Shown piece by piece: positions 42,810-51,709 of a stretch of 51,723 nt of DNA. The stretch covers positions 1 to 51,723 of the forward strand of contig JAABTV010000022.1 of assembly GCA_011389685.1 (NCBI GenBank), given 5' to 3'. The position numbers and the translations under genes are program-made. How positions within the stretch are numbered: the stretch's first letter is position 1; every line of letters begins with the position of its first letter. This stretch comes from Paracoccaceae bacterium. GTDB taxonomy: Bacteria; Pseudomonadota; Alphaproteobacteria; Rhodobacterales; Rhodobacteraceae. Under the pieces are notes generated by a model. That model worked only from the letters and a program-made list of their open reading frames with translations. It was not told the DNA's origin and did not search any database.

Positions 42810-44449
42810 TGTGTCAGCCTCAACTGGGCGATCGAGGCGGCGATGGCCTGGAACGCATCCGATATGTCCACACCGTCGGCGTCAAAGAAATGGCTGGGCG
42901 AACTGGCGCAGTTGCGCAACTGGGTATTGCCGTTCGTCGTCGCCTCGAACCCGATGGCATAGATCATCACGTTGTTGGACTTGGCGGTGCCACAGACATT
43001 CTGGAGCCGCGCGTCCTTCTGCGAACCTGGAATCGTGTCCGGCAGGTTCGAATACCAGTCCGACCAGGCCGCGCCAAGACTGCTGCCATTGGCCGAATAG
43101 GCCGGCCCGTAATGATAGCGCGCGTTCTGCGCGATCGAGCGGAAGGCCCAGAGTTCGGGATAGCTCAGCCGGATCGCCTCGTCCGGATCGGCGGTATGAT
43201 TGCCACGCGGGTCGTCATGCCACGCGTTGTCGCTCAGCCAGAAGTAATCCGGCCCGGGCCGCGGCATGTAGACCGATACCGTGTCCGTGTCCGGGTGATA
43301 CCAGATGTCCGATGGTCCGTCGCGCCGGTCGGGGGGCAGCATGTATTGCGTCGTGTTCTGCCCGTCGGTCATCACCACGATCACCTTGAGGACGTTCGGT
43401 TCGCCATAGTTCACCGGGCGGCCGAGATTGTCGGAATGCACGTCGCCTTCGGCGATCATGTCGGTGATCACCCCGCGCGTGCCCGGATCGAGCAGCGTCA
43501 TCGCCCATTTCATGCCGATGTCGATCGAGGTGTTGCCATAGGCGGTCAGCGCGTCGATCTTGTCGCGGGCCGCGGCCGGGTCGGTCTCGAACACGGTGAT
43601 ATCGCTGCCCGCGCGGGTCGGGCAGACCGGCATCGGCATCGCGTCGGCCTCGGGTGGCCAGGTGCCGCTGGCGTAGGTGAAGTAATCGAAATGCCCGGTG
43701 CGTTGCAGCGGCGCGGCCGGCGAGAGCGCGGCCGAGCTGAAATCGCCGAACTCGAAATCGACGCAATGCGAATAGTTGTGTTCGGTCGAGACATTGTAGT
43801 GCTGCAACAGCGCCGCGCCGGCATTGACCTGGGTGTTGTAGGGTATGATCGACACCGCCACATGGCCCGGCTCGGCCAGCGCCATCACCGTGTCGATGAA
43901 ATCGCGCGCCGCCGGTCTGAGATTGATCAGCCGGTTGTTCCAGTTCATCGAGTTCGAGATGTCGAGCACCAGCGCGATCTCGATCCCGTCGATCCGCTCT
44001 TCGGCCCCCGACAAGGCCGGGGCGGTCAGCTGGCTCACCCCGAGCATGTGCATGAACTGGGTGCGCATCGGCATCGAGGCGCTGGCATTGACCATGCGGA
44101 AATTGACCCCGCTCGATACGTCGGGCGTGTTCAGCGTCACATCGCGCAGACCCACCGTCGTGAGGTAATCCTCGACCACCTCGGCCGGATCGCGCGGCTG
44201 CTGCATGTCGGCGGCGGCCAGAACCGCCCGGTCCAGCGTCGCCTGAAGCCGGGTGCGGGTCATCTCGAATCGCATCAGGTCGACGCCGATGCCCGCCACC
44301 ATCAGGATGATCAGGAAAAAGAAGATCGAAAAGGCGATCATCACGCCGCTTTCGTCGCGCCCGAAACCGCGCAGCCGCTGGCGAAATCCGCCGCGCGCGG
44401 GCGTCTCGCGATCCGGGCCCGGCCCCCGATTCTGTTCGATCCGTGTCAT
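42806..44449 (-). CDS. TadG-like protein with von Willebrand factor A domain (cassette 2, first gene)
   Basis: 547 residues, from MTRIEQNRGPGPDRETPARG. One membrane helix at about 36-56 (MIAFSIFFFLIILMVAGIGVD). The vWA MIDAS is D163-I-S165-N-S167 (LVLDISNSMN), at the same positions as in cassette 1. The YGNTSIDIGMKWA and DGQNTTQYMLPP segments continue the fold. In place of the Tyr-rich insert of cassette 1 there is a His/Asp/Pro-rich one (WYHPDTDTVSVYMPRPGPDYFWL). Same C-terminal ending pattern (AASIAQLRLTQ). It heads the coupled cassette. Confidence 0.86.
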   Translation of the reverse strand: MTRIEQNRGPGPDRETPARGGFRQRLRGFGRDESGVMIAFSIFFFLIILMVAGIGVDLMRFEMTRTRLQATLDRAVLAAADMQQPRDPAEVVEDYLTTVGLRDVTLNTPDVSSGVNFRMVNASASMPMRTQFMHMLGVSQLTAPALSGAEERIDGIEIALVLDISNSMNWNNRLINLRPAARDFIDTVMALAEPGHVAVSIIPYNTQVNAGAALLQHYNVSTEHNYSHCVDFEFGDFSSAALSPAAPLQRTGHFDYFTYASGTWPPEADAMPMPVCPTRAGSDITVFETDPAAARDKIDALTAYGNTSIDIGMKWAMTLLDPGTRGVITDMIAEGDVHSDNLGRPVNYGEPNVLKVIVVMTDGQNTTQYMLPPDRRDGPSDIWYHPDTDTVSVYMPRPGPDYFWLSDNAWHDDPRGNHTADPDEAIRLSYPELWAFRSIAQNARYHYGPAYSANGSSLGAAWSDWYSNLPDTIPGSQKDARLQNVCGTAKSNNVMIYAIGFEATTNGNTQLRNCASSPSHFFDADGVDISDAFQAIAASIAQLRLTQ

Positions 44450-44774
44450 GACTTCACCCAAATACCTGCACCCCGGCCCGTCGCAATGATCGCGCGACAG
44501 ACATTACTCCGCCTGATCCTCTGCCATCGGACTATGGCCAAAATTAGGCAAAAACAGGGGCTTAACCATGTCTTTGTAACTGGATTCCGCTATTGACCGG
44601 CCACTCCGGCCGTATTGTTTCAAATTCTCCGACAATTGGACTCGAATTGACCTGTTTGCGCCGCCCATCTTCATGCGCTGAAAAGAGGAATTTGCAATTC
44701 TCGTCCAAGCTGCGACATCTTGTTCATCACCTCGGGTGAGTCGTGCCCGGATTTTATGCAGATGGGAGGTCACA
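44450..44774. other. Divergent region between cassette 2 and the dehydrogenase
   Basis: About 325 bases without a supported gene. It contains TTAACCAT at 44562-44569, GANTC methylation words (GATTC and GACTC near 44590 and 44640), and a GGCC-ACTCC-GGCC hairpin near 44600. The ribosome binding site GGGAGG (44764-44769) serves the dehydrogenase. A 127-codon minus-strand frame runs through but looks like shadow. Confidence 0.5.
44562..44569. promoter_or_regulatory. CtrA half-site TTAACCAT before cassette 2
   Basis: TTAACCAT lies 113 bases before the cassette 2 vWA start, in the gap to the divergent dehydrogenase. It is the same 8-mer as before cassette 1. Confidence 0.35.
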
Positions 44775-46205
44775 ATGTCTGCTGTGAAAGAGCCGAGTTT
44801 CCGCGAAAGCGTCGATCTGATGTTCAACCGCGCCGTCGCGATCATGGACCTCCCGCCGGGGCTGGAAGAAAAGATCAGGGTCTGCAACGCGACCTATACC
44901 GTGCGCTTCGGGGTCCGCCTGCGCGGCCAGATCCACACCTTCACTGGCTATCGCAGCGTGCATTCCGAACATATGGAACCGGTCAAGGGCGGCATCCGCT
45001 ACGCCACCGCCGTCAACCAGGACGAGGTCGAGGCGCTGGCCGCGCTGATGACCTACAAATGCGCGCTGGTCGAAACCCCGTTCGGCGGCTCCAAGGGCGG
45101 CCTTTGCATCGACCCGCGCGATTGGGACGAGCACGAGCTTGAACTGATCACCCGCCGCTTCGCCTATGAGCTGGTCAAGCGCGACCTGATCCACCCGGCC
45201 CAGAACGTGCCCGCCCCCGACATGGGCACGGGGGAGCGCGAAATGGCCTGGATCTCGGATCAGTATGCCCGGATGAACACCACCGACATCAACTCGCGCG
45301 CCTGCGTCACCGGCAAGCCGCTCAATGCCGGCGGCATCGCCGGGCGGGTCGAGGCGACGGGCCGCGGTGTGCAATATGCTCTGCGCGAGTTCTTCCGCCA
45401 CCCCGAGGACGTGGCCAAGGCGGGGCTCTCGGGCACGCTAGATGGCAAGCGCGTGATCGTGCAGGGGCTCGGGAACGTGGGGTATCACGCCGCCAAGTTC
45501 CTCCAGCAGGAGGATGGCGCGACCGTCACCGGCATCATCGAACGCGATGGCGCGCTCTTCAACGAGGCCGGGCTCGATGTCGAGGCGGTGCATGCCTGGC
45601 TGGCCAAGCATGGCGGGGTTTCCGGCTTTCCCGACGCCACCCACACCGCCGAGGGCGGCGCGGTGCTGGAAGAACACTGCGACATCCTCATCCCGGCCGC
45701 GCTCGAAGGCGTGATCACGATGGAAAACGCCGCGCGGATCAAGGCTCCGCTGATCATCGAGGCCGCCAACGGCCCCATCACCGCCGGCGGTGACGAGATC
45801 CTGCGCAAGAAGGGCACGATCATCATTCCCGACATGTATGCCAACGCGGGCGGCGTGACCGTGTCCTATTTCGAATGGGTCAAGAACCTTTCCCATATTC
45901 GGTTTGGCCGGATGCAGCGCCGCCAGGAAGAAGCCCGCCACCAGCTTGTCGTGGACGAGCTTGAACGGCTCGACCGTTACCTGGGCAAATCGTGGTCGCT
46001 GCGCCCCGAGTTCAAGGAGAAATACCTGCGCGGCGCGGATGAGCTTGAACTGGTGCGCTCGGGGCTCGACGACACCATGCGCACCGCCTACCAGTCGATG
46101 CGCGAGGTCTGGCACGACCGCGACGATGTCGAGGATCTGCGCGTCGCCGCCTATCTCGTCGCCATCGGGCGTGTCGCGGCGAGCTATCGCGCCAAGGGTC
46201 TCTGA
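44775..46205 (+). CDS. Glu/Leu/Phe/Val dehydrogenase (glutamate dehydrogenase family)
   Basis: 476 residues, from MSAVKEPSFRESVDLMFNRA with GGGAGG six bases ahead. Substrate-binding segments: PVKGGIRYA, the catalytic Lys in FGGSKGGLCIDP, and PAPDMGTGEREMAWI. The NAD(P) site has GLGNVGYHAAKFL (GxGxxG) near 230. It catalyses reversible oxidative deamination, most likely of glutamate. A gene of this type beside TadE/vWA genes is a roseobacter arrangement I remember. Exact amino-acid specificity is not certain. Confidence 0.93.
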   Translation: MSAVKEPSFRESVDLMFNRAVAIMDLPPGLEEKIRVCNATYTVRFGVRLRGQIHTFTGYRSVHSEHMEPVKGGIRYATAVNQDEVEALAALMTYKCALVETPFGGSKGGLCIDPRDWDEHELELITRRFAYELVKRDLIHPAQNVPAPDMGTGEREMAWISDQYARMNTTDINSRACVTGKPLNAGGIAGRVEATGRGVQYALREFFRHPEDVAKAGLSGTLDGKRVIVQGLGNVGYHAAKFLQQEDGATVTGIIERDGALFNEAGLDVEAVHAWLAKHGGVSGFPDATHTAEGGAVLEEHCDILIPAALEGVITMENAARIKAPLIIEAANGPITAGGDEILRKKGTIIIPDMYANAGGVTVSYFEWVKNLSHIRFGRMQRRQEEARHQLVVDELERLDRYLGKSWSLRPEFKEKYLRGADELELVRSGLDDTMRTAYQSMREVWHDRDDVEDLRVAAYLVAIGRVAASYRAKGL

Positions 46206-46213
46206 TCCGCGGA

Positions 46214-46261
46214 CCCGGAATTTTTCGAAAATTCCGGGCCGTTTTCCTCGAAAGAAAACGG
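46214..46261. terminator. Double hairpin after the dehydrogenase (copy 2 of TCG-loop pair)
   Basis: Hairpin 1 is an 11-bp perfect stem CCCGGAATTTT (46214-46224), TCG, AAAATTCCGGG (46228-46238). Hairpin 2 is CCGTTTTC (46239-46246) with GAAAACGG (46254-46261), loop CTCGAAA. Same design as at 23277 and 51570. Confidence 0.75.
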
Positions 46262-46419
46262 TGCCCGCCCGATAGCGCGCGACCGGGTTTCGATCCGGGC
46301 GCGGCGGGCTTGTCGCGCCCTGGCGCTTTTTTGTCGAAAACCCGGGTTTTCCTCTGCGCCCCGGTTGCTAAGCTGCCCGCGACTTGGTTCACTCCGGGGC
46401 ACTCACATGGGAGACGAGC

Positions 46420-47673
46420 ATGCGCTTTTCCGCGCTGAAGATCCTGACCGAAGGGTTGACCGGCAACAAGGGCTGGAAACCGCATTGGCGCGACCCCGAG
46501 CCGAAGGCGGAATATGATGCCATCGTGATCGGGGGCGGCGGGCACGGGCTTTCGACCGCCTATTACCTTGCGAAGAACCACGGGCTGCGCAACGTGGCGG
46601 TGCTGGAAAAGGGCTATATCGGCGGCGGCAATGTCGGGCGCAACACCACCATCGTGCGGGCCAATTATTTCCTGCCGGGCAATTCCGAATTCTACAGCCA
46701 TTCGCTGAAACTCTGGGAAGGGCTCGAAGAGGATCTCAATTACAACGTGATGCATTCGCAGCGCGGGCTGATCAATCTCTTCCATTCCGACGGCCAGCGC
46801 GATGCCTTTGCCCGGCGCGGCAACGCGATGATCAACCAGGGCGATGACGCGATCCTGCTCGACCGCGACGGCGTGCGCGAGATCCTGCCCTATCTCGACT
46901 TCGACAACGCGCGCTTTCCGATCTATGGCGGGCTTTACCATCCGCGCGGCGGCACCGCGCGGCATGACGCGGTGGCCTGGGGCTATGCGCGCGGCGCCGA
47001 TCAGCGCGGCGTGGACCTGATCCAGAATTGCGAGGTCACCGGCATCGACATCGAGAACGGGCAGGTGACCGGCGTGCAGACCACCCGCGGCGCGATCCGC
47101 GCAAAAAAGGTCGGGCTGGTCGTGGCCGGACGCTCAAGCCAGGTGGCGGCGATGGCCGGGATGCGCCTGCCGATCGAAAGCCACGTCTTGCAGGCCTTCG
47201 TCACCGAGGGGCTCAAGCCGGTGATCGACCATGTCGTGTCCTTCGGGATGGGCCATTTCTACATCTCGCAAAGCGACAAGGGCGGGTTGGTCTTTGGCGG
47301 CGATATCGACTTTTACGCATCTTATGCGCAGCGCGGCAACCTGCCCATGGCCGAACATGTGATGGAGGCGGGCATGGCGCTGATGCCGATGATCGGCAAG
47401 GCGCGGGTGCTGCGCTCCTGGGGCGGGATCATGGACATGTCGCCCGATGGCTCGCCGGTGATCGACGCCACCCATATCGACGGGCTCTTTCTCAATTGCG
47501 GCTGGTGCTATGGCGGGTTCAAGGCGGTGCCGGCCTCGGGCTGGTGCATGGCGCATCTGATGGCCACCGGCACGCCGCATGAACATGCCGCGGGCTTTCG
47601 CCTCGACCGGTTCGAAACCGGGCGCGGGCTGATGGATGAAGAAGGCACCGGCGCGCAGCATAACCTGCACTGA
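46420..47673 (+). CDS. soxB: Sarcosine oxidase subunit beta
   Basis: 417 residues, start at the ATG of MRFSALKILTEGLTGNKGW with GGGAG ahead. The FAD motif is VIGGGGHGLSTAYYLAK near 37-53. The covalent FMN His of the family is in ARHDAVAWGYARG near 188. Heterotetrameric sarcosine oxidase oxidises sarcosine to glycine; beta carries FAD and covalent FMN. It begins the soxBDAG operon. The double hairpin from the upstream gene stands 158 bases before it. Confidence 0.95.
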   Translation: MRFSALKILTEGLTGNKGWKPHWRDPEPKAEYDAIVIGGGGHGLSTAYYLAKNHGLRNVAVLEKGYIGGGNVGRNTTIVRANYFLPGNSEFYSHSLKLWEGLEEDLNYNVMHSQRGLINLFHSDGQRDAFARRGNAMINQGDDAILLDRDGVREILPYLDFDNARFPIYGGLYHPRGGTARHDAVAWGYARGADQRGVDLIQNCEVTGIDIENGQVTGVQTTRGAIRAKKVGLVVAGRSSQVAAMAGMRLPIESHVLQAFVTEGLKPVIDHVVSFGMGHFYISQSDKGGLVFGGDIDFYASYAQRGNLPMAEHVMEAGMALMPMIGKARVLRSWGGIMDMSPDGSPVIDATHIDGLFLNCGWCYGGFKAVPASGWCMAHLMATGTPHEHAAGFRLDRFETGRGLMDEEGTGAQHNLH

Positions 47674-47730
47674 AAGGCGGATCATGACGATGGCCCAGCA
47701 TCTCGACATTTGCCCGGCGAAACGCCGGAC

Positions 47731-47780
47731 AGCGCCCGCCCCGGGGCGGGCGCTTCACGCCCACCCCGGGGCGGGCGCTG
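47731..47780. repeat. GC-rich palindrome and its partial repeat between soxB and soxD
   Basis: AGCGCCCGCCCC (47731-47742) and GGGGCGGGCGCT (47743-47754) form a perfect 24-base palindrome; a second partial copy, CACCCCGGGGCGGGCGCT, follows at about 47763-47780. No gene is visible in this 137-base gap. The structure may set the relative levels of soxB and the distal genes. Confidence 0.6.
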
Positions 47781-47810
47781 CCCTCCGTGCTCCGATCCTG
47801 CGAGGCCCCC

Positions 47811-48083
47811 ATGCGCATTGACTGCCCCTGTTGCGGCGCCCGCGACATCCGCGAATTCACCTACAAGGGTGACGCGCTTGCCCTCGACCGTCCCGATCCC
47901 GACGCGGGGGATGCGGCGTGGAGCGACTACGTGCACAACCGCGACAACCCGGCCGGCATCACCCGCGAGCTGTGGTATCACGACATGGGCTGCACCGCCT
48001 GGCTGGTGGTGACGCGCGACACGCGCAGCCACGAGATCGCGGCCGTGGACCTCGCCAGCGCCGTCAAGGAGGGCGTGGCATGA
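47811..48083 (+). CDS. soxD: Sarcosine oxidase subunit delta
   Basis: 90 residues, from MRIDCPCCGARDIREFTYKG. The N-terminal Cys cluster (CPCCG) and the distal HDMGCTAW pair of His and Cys form the zinc site of the delta subunit. The stop overlaps soxA (ATGA). The longer frame upstream to 47787 has no similarity. The order B-D-A-G is the standard one. Confidence 0.95.
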   Translation: MRIDCPCCGARDIREFTYKGDALALDRPDPDAGDAAWSDYVHNRDNPAGITRELWYHDMGCTAWLVVTRDTRSHEIAAVDLASAVKEGVA

Positions 48084-51007
48084 GGATCGACGGAACCGGG
48101 CTGATCGACCGGGCGCGGCCTTTGCGCTTTTCCTTCGATGGCCATGCCTTTGACGGCTATCACGGCGACACGCTGGCCTCGGCGCTTCTGGCCAACGACA
48201 TCCGCCTGGTCGGGCGCAGTTTCAAGTATCACCGCCCGCGCGGCATCATGACCGCCGGCTCCGAGGAGCCCAACGCGCTCGTGACCGTGGGGCAGGGGGC
48301 GGCGCAGGATCCCAACCTGCGCGCCACCACGCTCGAACTTCACGACGGGCTCGAGGCGCGCTCGCAGAACCGCTGGCCCTCGCTCGACTGGGATCTGCTG
48401 GCGCTCAATGATCTGGCGGCGCCGTTCTTTGGCGCGGGCTTCTATTACAAGACCTTCATGTGGCCCCGCGCCTTCTGGGAAAAGCTTTACGAGCCGATGA
48501 TCCGCCGCGCCGCCGGCCTAGGTGCGCTTTCGGGGCAGGCCAACGCGGATCGCCATGAAAAGGCGTTCGCCCATTGCGACCTGTTGGTGATCGGGGCGGG
48601 GCCTGCGGGCCTTATGGCGGCGCTCACCGCCGCGCGGGCCGGGGCCGACGTGATCCTTGCCGACGAGGACAGCGTGATGGGCGGGCGGCTCAATGCCGAG
48701 AATGAAGAGGTCGGGGGACAGGCGGGCCGCGACTGGGCGGCAGACGTGGTGGCGAAGCTGCGGGCGATGGACAATGTACGCCTGATGCGCCGCACCACCG
48801 TGAGTGGCGCCTATGACGGCGGCACCTATGGCGCGGTTGAGCGGGTGGCGCTGCATGTCTCGCACCCCGGCCCCGCGCCGCGCGAATGTTTCTGGCGCAT
48901 CACCGCGCGCCGCGCGATCCTCGCCGCCGGGGCGCTCGAGCGGCCGGTGGCGTTTCGCGACAACGACCGTCCGGGGATCATGATGGCGGGGGCGGTGCGC
49001 GCCTATCTCAACCGCTGGAACGTGGCGCCGGGGCGCTCGGCCGTGGTCTTTGGCAACAACGATGGCGCCCATCGCACCGCCGCCGATCTGTTGGCTGCGG
49101 GCGTCAATGTCGCCGCGCTCGTTGATGCGCGGCTGGGCGCGACCACGACGCTCGACGTGCCGTTCTACGCCGGCCATGTCTGCGGCTCCGAAGGGCGCAA
49201 GGGGCTTGAGGCGGTCTCGATCGCCACCCTGTCGGGGATCGAGAAGGTGCGGGCCGATTGCCTCGCTGTTTCGGGCGGCTGGAACCCCACGCTGCACATC
49301 GCCTGTCACATGGGCGGGCGGCCGGACTGGTCGCCCGACATCGCCGGTTTTGTCCCGCGCCCGGGCATGGTGCCGGGCCTTGCCGCCGCCGGTTCGGCCA
49401 ACGGCGCCTTCTCCACCGCCCGATGCCTCGCGCAAGGCGCCGAGGCCGCGCAGGCCGCGCTCACCGATCTGGGGCTGAAACCCGGCACGCCGGATATCCC
49501 CCGCGCCGAGGATGGCGCCTATGACATCACCCCGCTCTGGTCGGTGCCGGGCAAGGGCCGCGCCTGGCTCGATTTCCAGAACGACGTGACGGTCAAGGAC
49601 GTGAACCTCGCCGCGCGCGAAGCCTACCGGTCGGTCGAGCACATGAAGCGCTACACCACGCAGGGCATGGCCCCCGATCAGGGCAAGAATTCCAACGTGA
49701 ACGCGCTCGCCGTGCTGGCCGACGCCACCGGCCGCACCATCCCCGAGACCGGCACCACCACCTATCGCCCGCCCTTCGTGCCGGTTTCCATCGCCGCGAT
49801 GGGCGCGGGTGCCCAAGGCAAGGGCTTTGCGCCAGAACGCTTCACCACCTCGCACAAGGCCAGCGTCGCGGCCGGCGCGCCGATGATCGAGGCCGGGCTC
49901 TGGTATCGCCCCTCGTATTTCCCCGCCCCGGGCGAGACCACATGGCGGCAATCCTGCGACCGCGAGGTCGGGTTCGTGCGCGGCGCGGTGGGCATCTGCG
50001 ATGTCTCGACCCTGGGCAAGATCGACATCCAGGGGCCGGATGCGGGCGCCTTCCTCGATTTCGTCTATACCGGCATGTTCTCTACGCTGAAGGTGGGCCG
50101 CACGCGCTACGGTTTGATGCTGCGCGAGGATGGCCACGTGATGGACGACGGCACCACCGCGCGGCTGGGCGACAACCATTACCTGATGACCACCACCACC
50201 GCCGCCGCCGGGCCGGTCATGCAACATCTCGAATTCGTCCGCCAGGGCCTGCGCCCCGATCTCGATCTGCGGCTCATGCCGGTGACCGAGCAATGGGCGC
50301 AATTCGCCGTCGCCGGTCCGAAATCGCGCGAGCTGCTGAACGGCCTGCTCGATACGCCGATCGACAGTGAGAGCTTTCCCTTCATGGGCTGCGGCGCCGT
50401 CACGCTGGGCGGGATCGACGCGCGGCTGTTCCGCATTTCCTTCTCGGGCGAACATGCCTATGAAATCGCGGTGCCCGCGCGCCATGGCGACAGCCTGTTT
50501 CGGCTGCTGAAGCGACAGGCCGAGGCGCTGGGCGGCGGCGCTTACGGAATGGAAGCGCTCAACGTGCTCCGGATCGAAAAGGGCTTCATCACCCATGCCG
50601 AGATCCACGGCCGCACCACCGCCTTTGACATCGGCATGCAGGGCATGATGAGCGGCAAGAAGGATTTCATCGGCAAGCGCGCCAGCCAGCGCCCGGGCCT
50701 GATGGAGGAGAGCCGCGAACGCCTCGTCGGCCTCAAACCCACGGGCGATGTCAAACAGCTCACCGCCGGGGCGCATCTCTTCGACGCGGGCGCCGAGGCC
50801 ACGCGCGAAAACGATCAGGGCTATGTCACCTCGGTCGGCTTCTCGCCGACGCTGGGCCATTTCATCGGGCTGGGCTTTCTCAAACGCGGGCCCGAGCGGA
50901 TCGGCGAGACCATCCGCATGGTCGATCACCTGCGCGGGGTGGAGACCACCTGCGAGGTCTGCAACCCGGTCTTTTTCGACCCCGAAGGAGGGCGCGCCCG
51001 TGGCTGA
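48080..51007 (+). CDS. soxA: Sarcosine oxidase subunit alpha
   Basis: 975 residues. The N-terminus has the ferredoxin-like segment LVGRSFKYHRPRGIMTAG. The NAD site is VIGAGPAGLMAALTAARAG near 174-192, with a second dinucleotide segment near 320. The C-terminal third (about 590-975) is a GcvT-like folate domain (DVSTLGKIDIQGPDAGAFLDFVYTGMFS, AYEIAVPARHG), which takes the C1 unit to tetrahydrofolate. Start in the ATGA overlap with soxD; the frame before 48080 is soxD shadow. Confidence 0.96.
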   Translation: MRIDGTGLIDRARPLRFSFDGHAFDGYHGDTLASALLANDIRLVGRSFKYHRPRGIMTAGSEEPNALVTVGQGAAQDPNLRATTLELHDGLEARSQNRWPSLDWDLLALNDLAAPFFGAGFYYKTFMWPRAFWEKLYEPMIRRAAGLGALSGQANADRHEKAFAHCDLLVIGAGPAGLMAALTAARAGADVILADEDSVMGGRLNAENEEVGGQAGRDWAADVVAKLRAMDNVRLMRRTTVSGAYDGGTYGAVERVALHVSHPGPAPRECFWRITARRAILAAGALERPVAFRDNDRPGIMMAGAVRAYLNRWNVAPGRSAVVFGNNDGAHRTAADLLAAGVNVAALVDARLGATTTLDVPFYAGHVCGSEGRKGLEAVSIATLSGIEKVRADCLAVSGGWNPTLHIACHMGGRPDWSPDIAGFVPRPGMVPGLAAAGSANGAFSTARCLAQGAEAAQAALTDLGLKPGTPDIPRAEDGAYDITPLWSVPGKGRAWLDFQNDVTVKDVNLAAREAYRSVEHMKRYTTQGMAPDQGKNSNVNALAVLADATGRTIPETGTTTYRPPFVPVSIAAMGAGAQGKGFAPERFTTSHKASVAAGAPMIEAGLWYRPSYFPAPGETTWRQSCDREVGFVRGAVGICDVSTLGKIDIQGPDAGAFLDFVYTGMFSTLKVGRTRYGLMLREDGHVMDDGTTARLGDNHYLMTTTTAAAGPVMQHLEFVRQGLRPDLDLRLMPVTEQWAQFAVAGPKSRELLNGLLDTPIDSESFPFMGCGAVTLGGIDARLFRISFSGEHAYEIAVPARHGDSLFRLLKRQAEALGGGAYGMEALNVLRIEKGFITHAEIHGRTTAFDIGMQGMMSGKKDFIGKRASQRPGLMEESRERLVGLKPTGDVKQLTAGAHLFDAGAEATRENDQGYVTSVGFSPTLGHFIGLGFLKRGPERIGETIRMVDHLRGVETTCEVCNPVFFDPEGGRARG

Positions 51008-51563
51008 AACCGACCTTGACCTGATCGCGTCCACGCCCTGCGCCGGGCTCTTGCCGCTCTCGATCGGCGCGGTGACGGCCAGCGAGGAACCGCCCTGCGC
51101 GCTCACCTCGATTGCGCCCTACCGGGGGCAGGAGGGGGCGTTGTCGGAGGCCCTGAAAAAGGCGCATGGCATGGCCTGGCCCAAGCCCGGACGCAGCACC
51201 GGCAAGGAAGGCGCGCGCGCGCTCTGGTTCGGGCAGGGGCAGGCGCTGCTGGTCGGACCGGCGCCCGATGCGGGGCTGGCCCGGCATGCGGCACTCACCG
51301 ATCAATCCGATGCCTGGGCGGTGGTCCGGCTGTCGGGCGCGGGGGCGCAAGCGGTGTCGGCCCGGCTGACCCCGCTTGATTTGCGGCGCGCATCGTTCAA
51401 ACGCGGCCACAGCGCGCGCAGCGAGATCGCGCATATGATGGGCTCGCTCACCCGGCTGGGCGAGGACGCGTTCCTCATCCTCGTGTTCCGCTCGATGGCC
51501 GCGACACTGGCGCATGATCTCGAAACGGCGATGCAGTCGGTCGCGGCGCGCGCGCGGCTTTGA
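51000..51563 (+). CDS. soxG: Sarcosine oxidase subunit gamma
   Basis: 187 residues, starting at the GTG of VAETDLDLIASTPCAGLLP with GAAGGAG ahead; it overlaps the soxA end by eight bases. The gamma family shares low similarity, seen here as LPLSIGAVTASEEP near the start and RASFKRGHSARSEIAHM near 140. The role is to complete the tetramer and the folate-binding side. The operon then ends in a double hairpin. Confidence 0.9.
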   Translation: MAETDLDLIASTPCAGLLPLSIGAVTASEEPPCALTSIAPYRGQEGALSEALKKAHGMAWPKPGRSTGKEGARALWFGQGQALLVGPAPDAGLARHAALTDQSDAWAVVRLSGAGAQAVSARLTPLDLRRASFKRGHSARSEIAHMMGSLTRLGEDAFLILVFRSMAATLAHDLETAMQSVAARARL

Positions 51564-51569
51564 GGGGGG

Positions 51570-51614
51570 CGAATTCCGTCGCGGAATTCGCTCAAAAATC
51601 CGTCGCGGATTTTT
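51570..51614. terminator. Double hairpin after soxG (copy 3 of TCG-loop pair)
   Basis: Hairpin 1 is CGAATTCCG (51570-51578), TCG, CGGAATTCG (51582-51590). Hairpin 2 is AAAAATCCG (51594-51602), TCG, CGGATTTTT (51606-51614). Both have 9-bp perfect arms and the second ends in a T-run, so it can terminate the sox operon. Confidence 0.85.
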
Positions 51615-51681
51615 GGCACCCTGCCGGCGGTCAGGCCCGATTTTCCGAGAGTGTCCGTTCTTTTGTGTATGAGTGATCCGG

Positions 51682-51709
51682 TTCATGCTTCACCAAAAGG
51701 AAGCATGAA
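51682..51709 (+). promoter_or_regulatory. Start-site hairpin enclosing the ribosome binding site
   Basis: TTCATGCTTC (51682-51691) pairs perfectly with GAAGCATGAA (51700-51709) around the 8-base loop ACCAAAAG. The AAGGAAG ribosome binding site (51697-51703) and the first ATG (51705) lie in the loop and arm, so folding would hide the start. Confidence 0.6.

Noticed and set aside
44504-44887. 127-codon minus-strand frame before cassette 2
   Set aside because: It overlaps the start of the dehydrogenase gene antisense and shows no start signal or motif.
48518-51106. 862-codon open frame on the minus strand
   Set aside because: Fully antisense to soxA and soxG, with no motif or ribosome binding site.
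23277-51614. CRISPR array
   Set aside because: I looked for regularly spaced identical repeats of 20-40 bases throughout and saw none; the double hairpins are isolated palindromes, not a spacer array.
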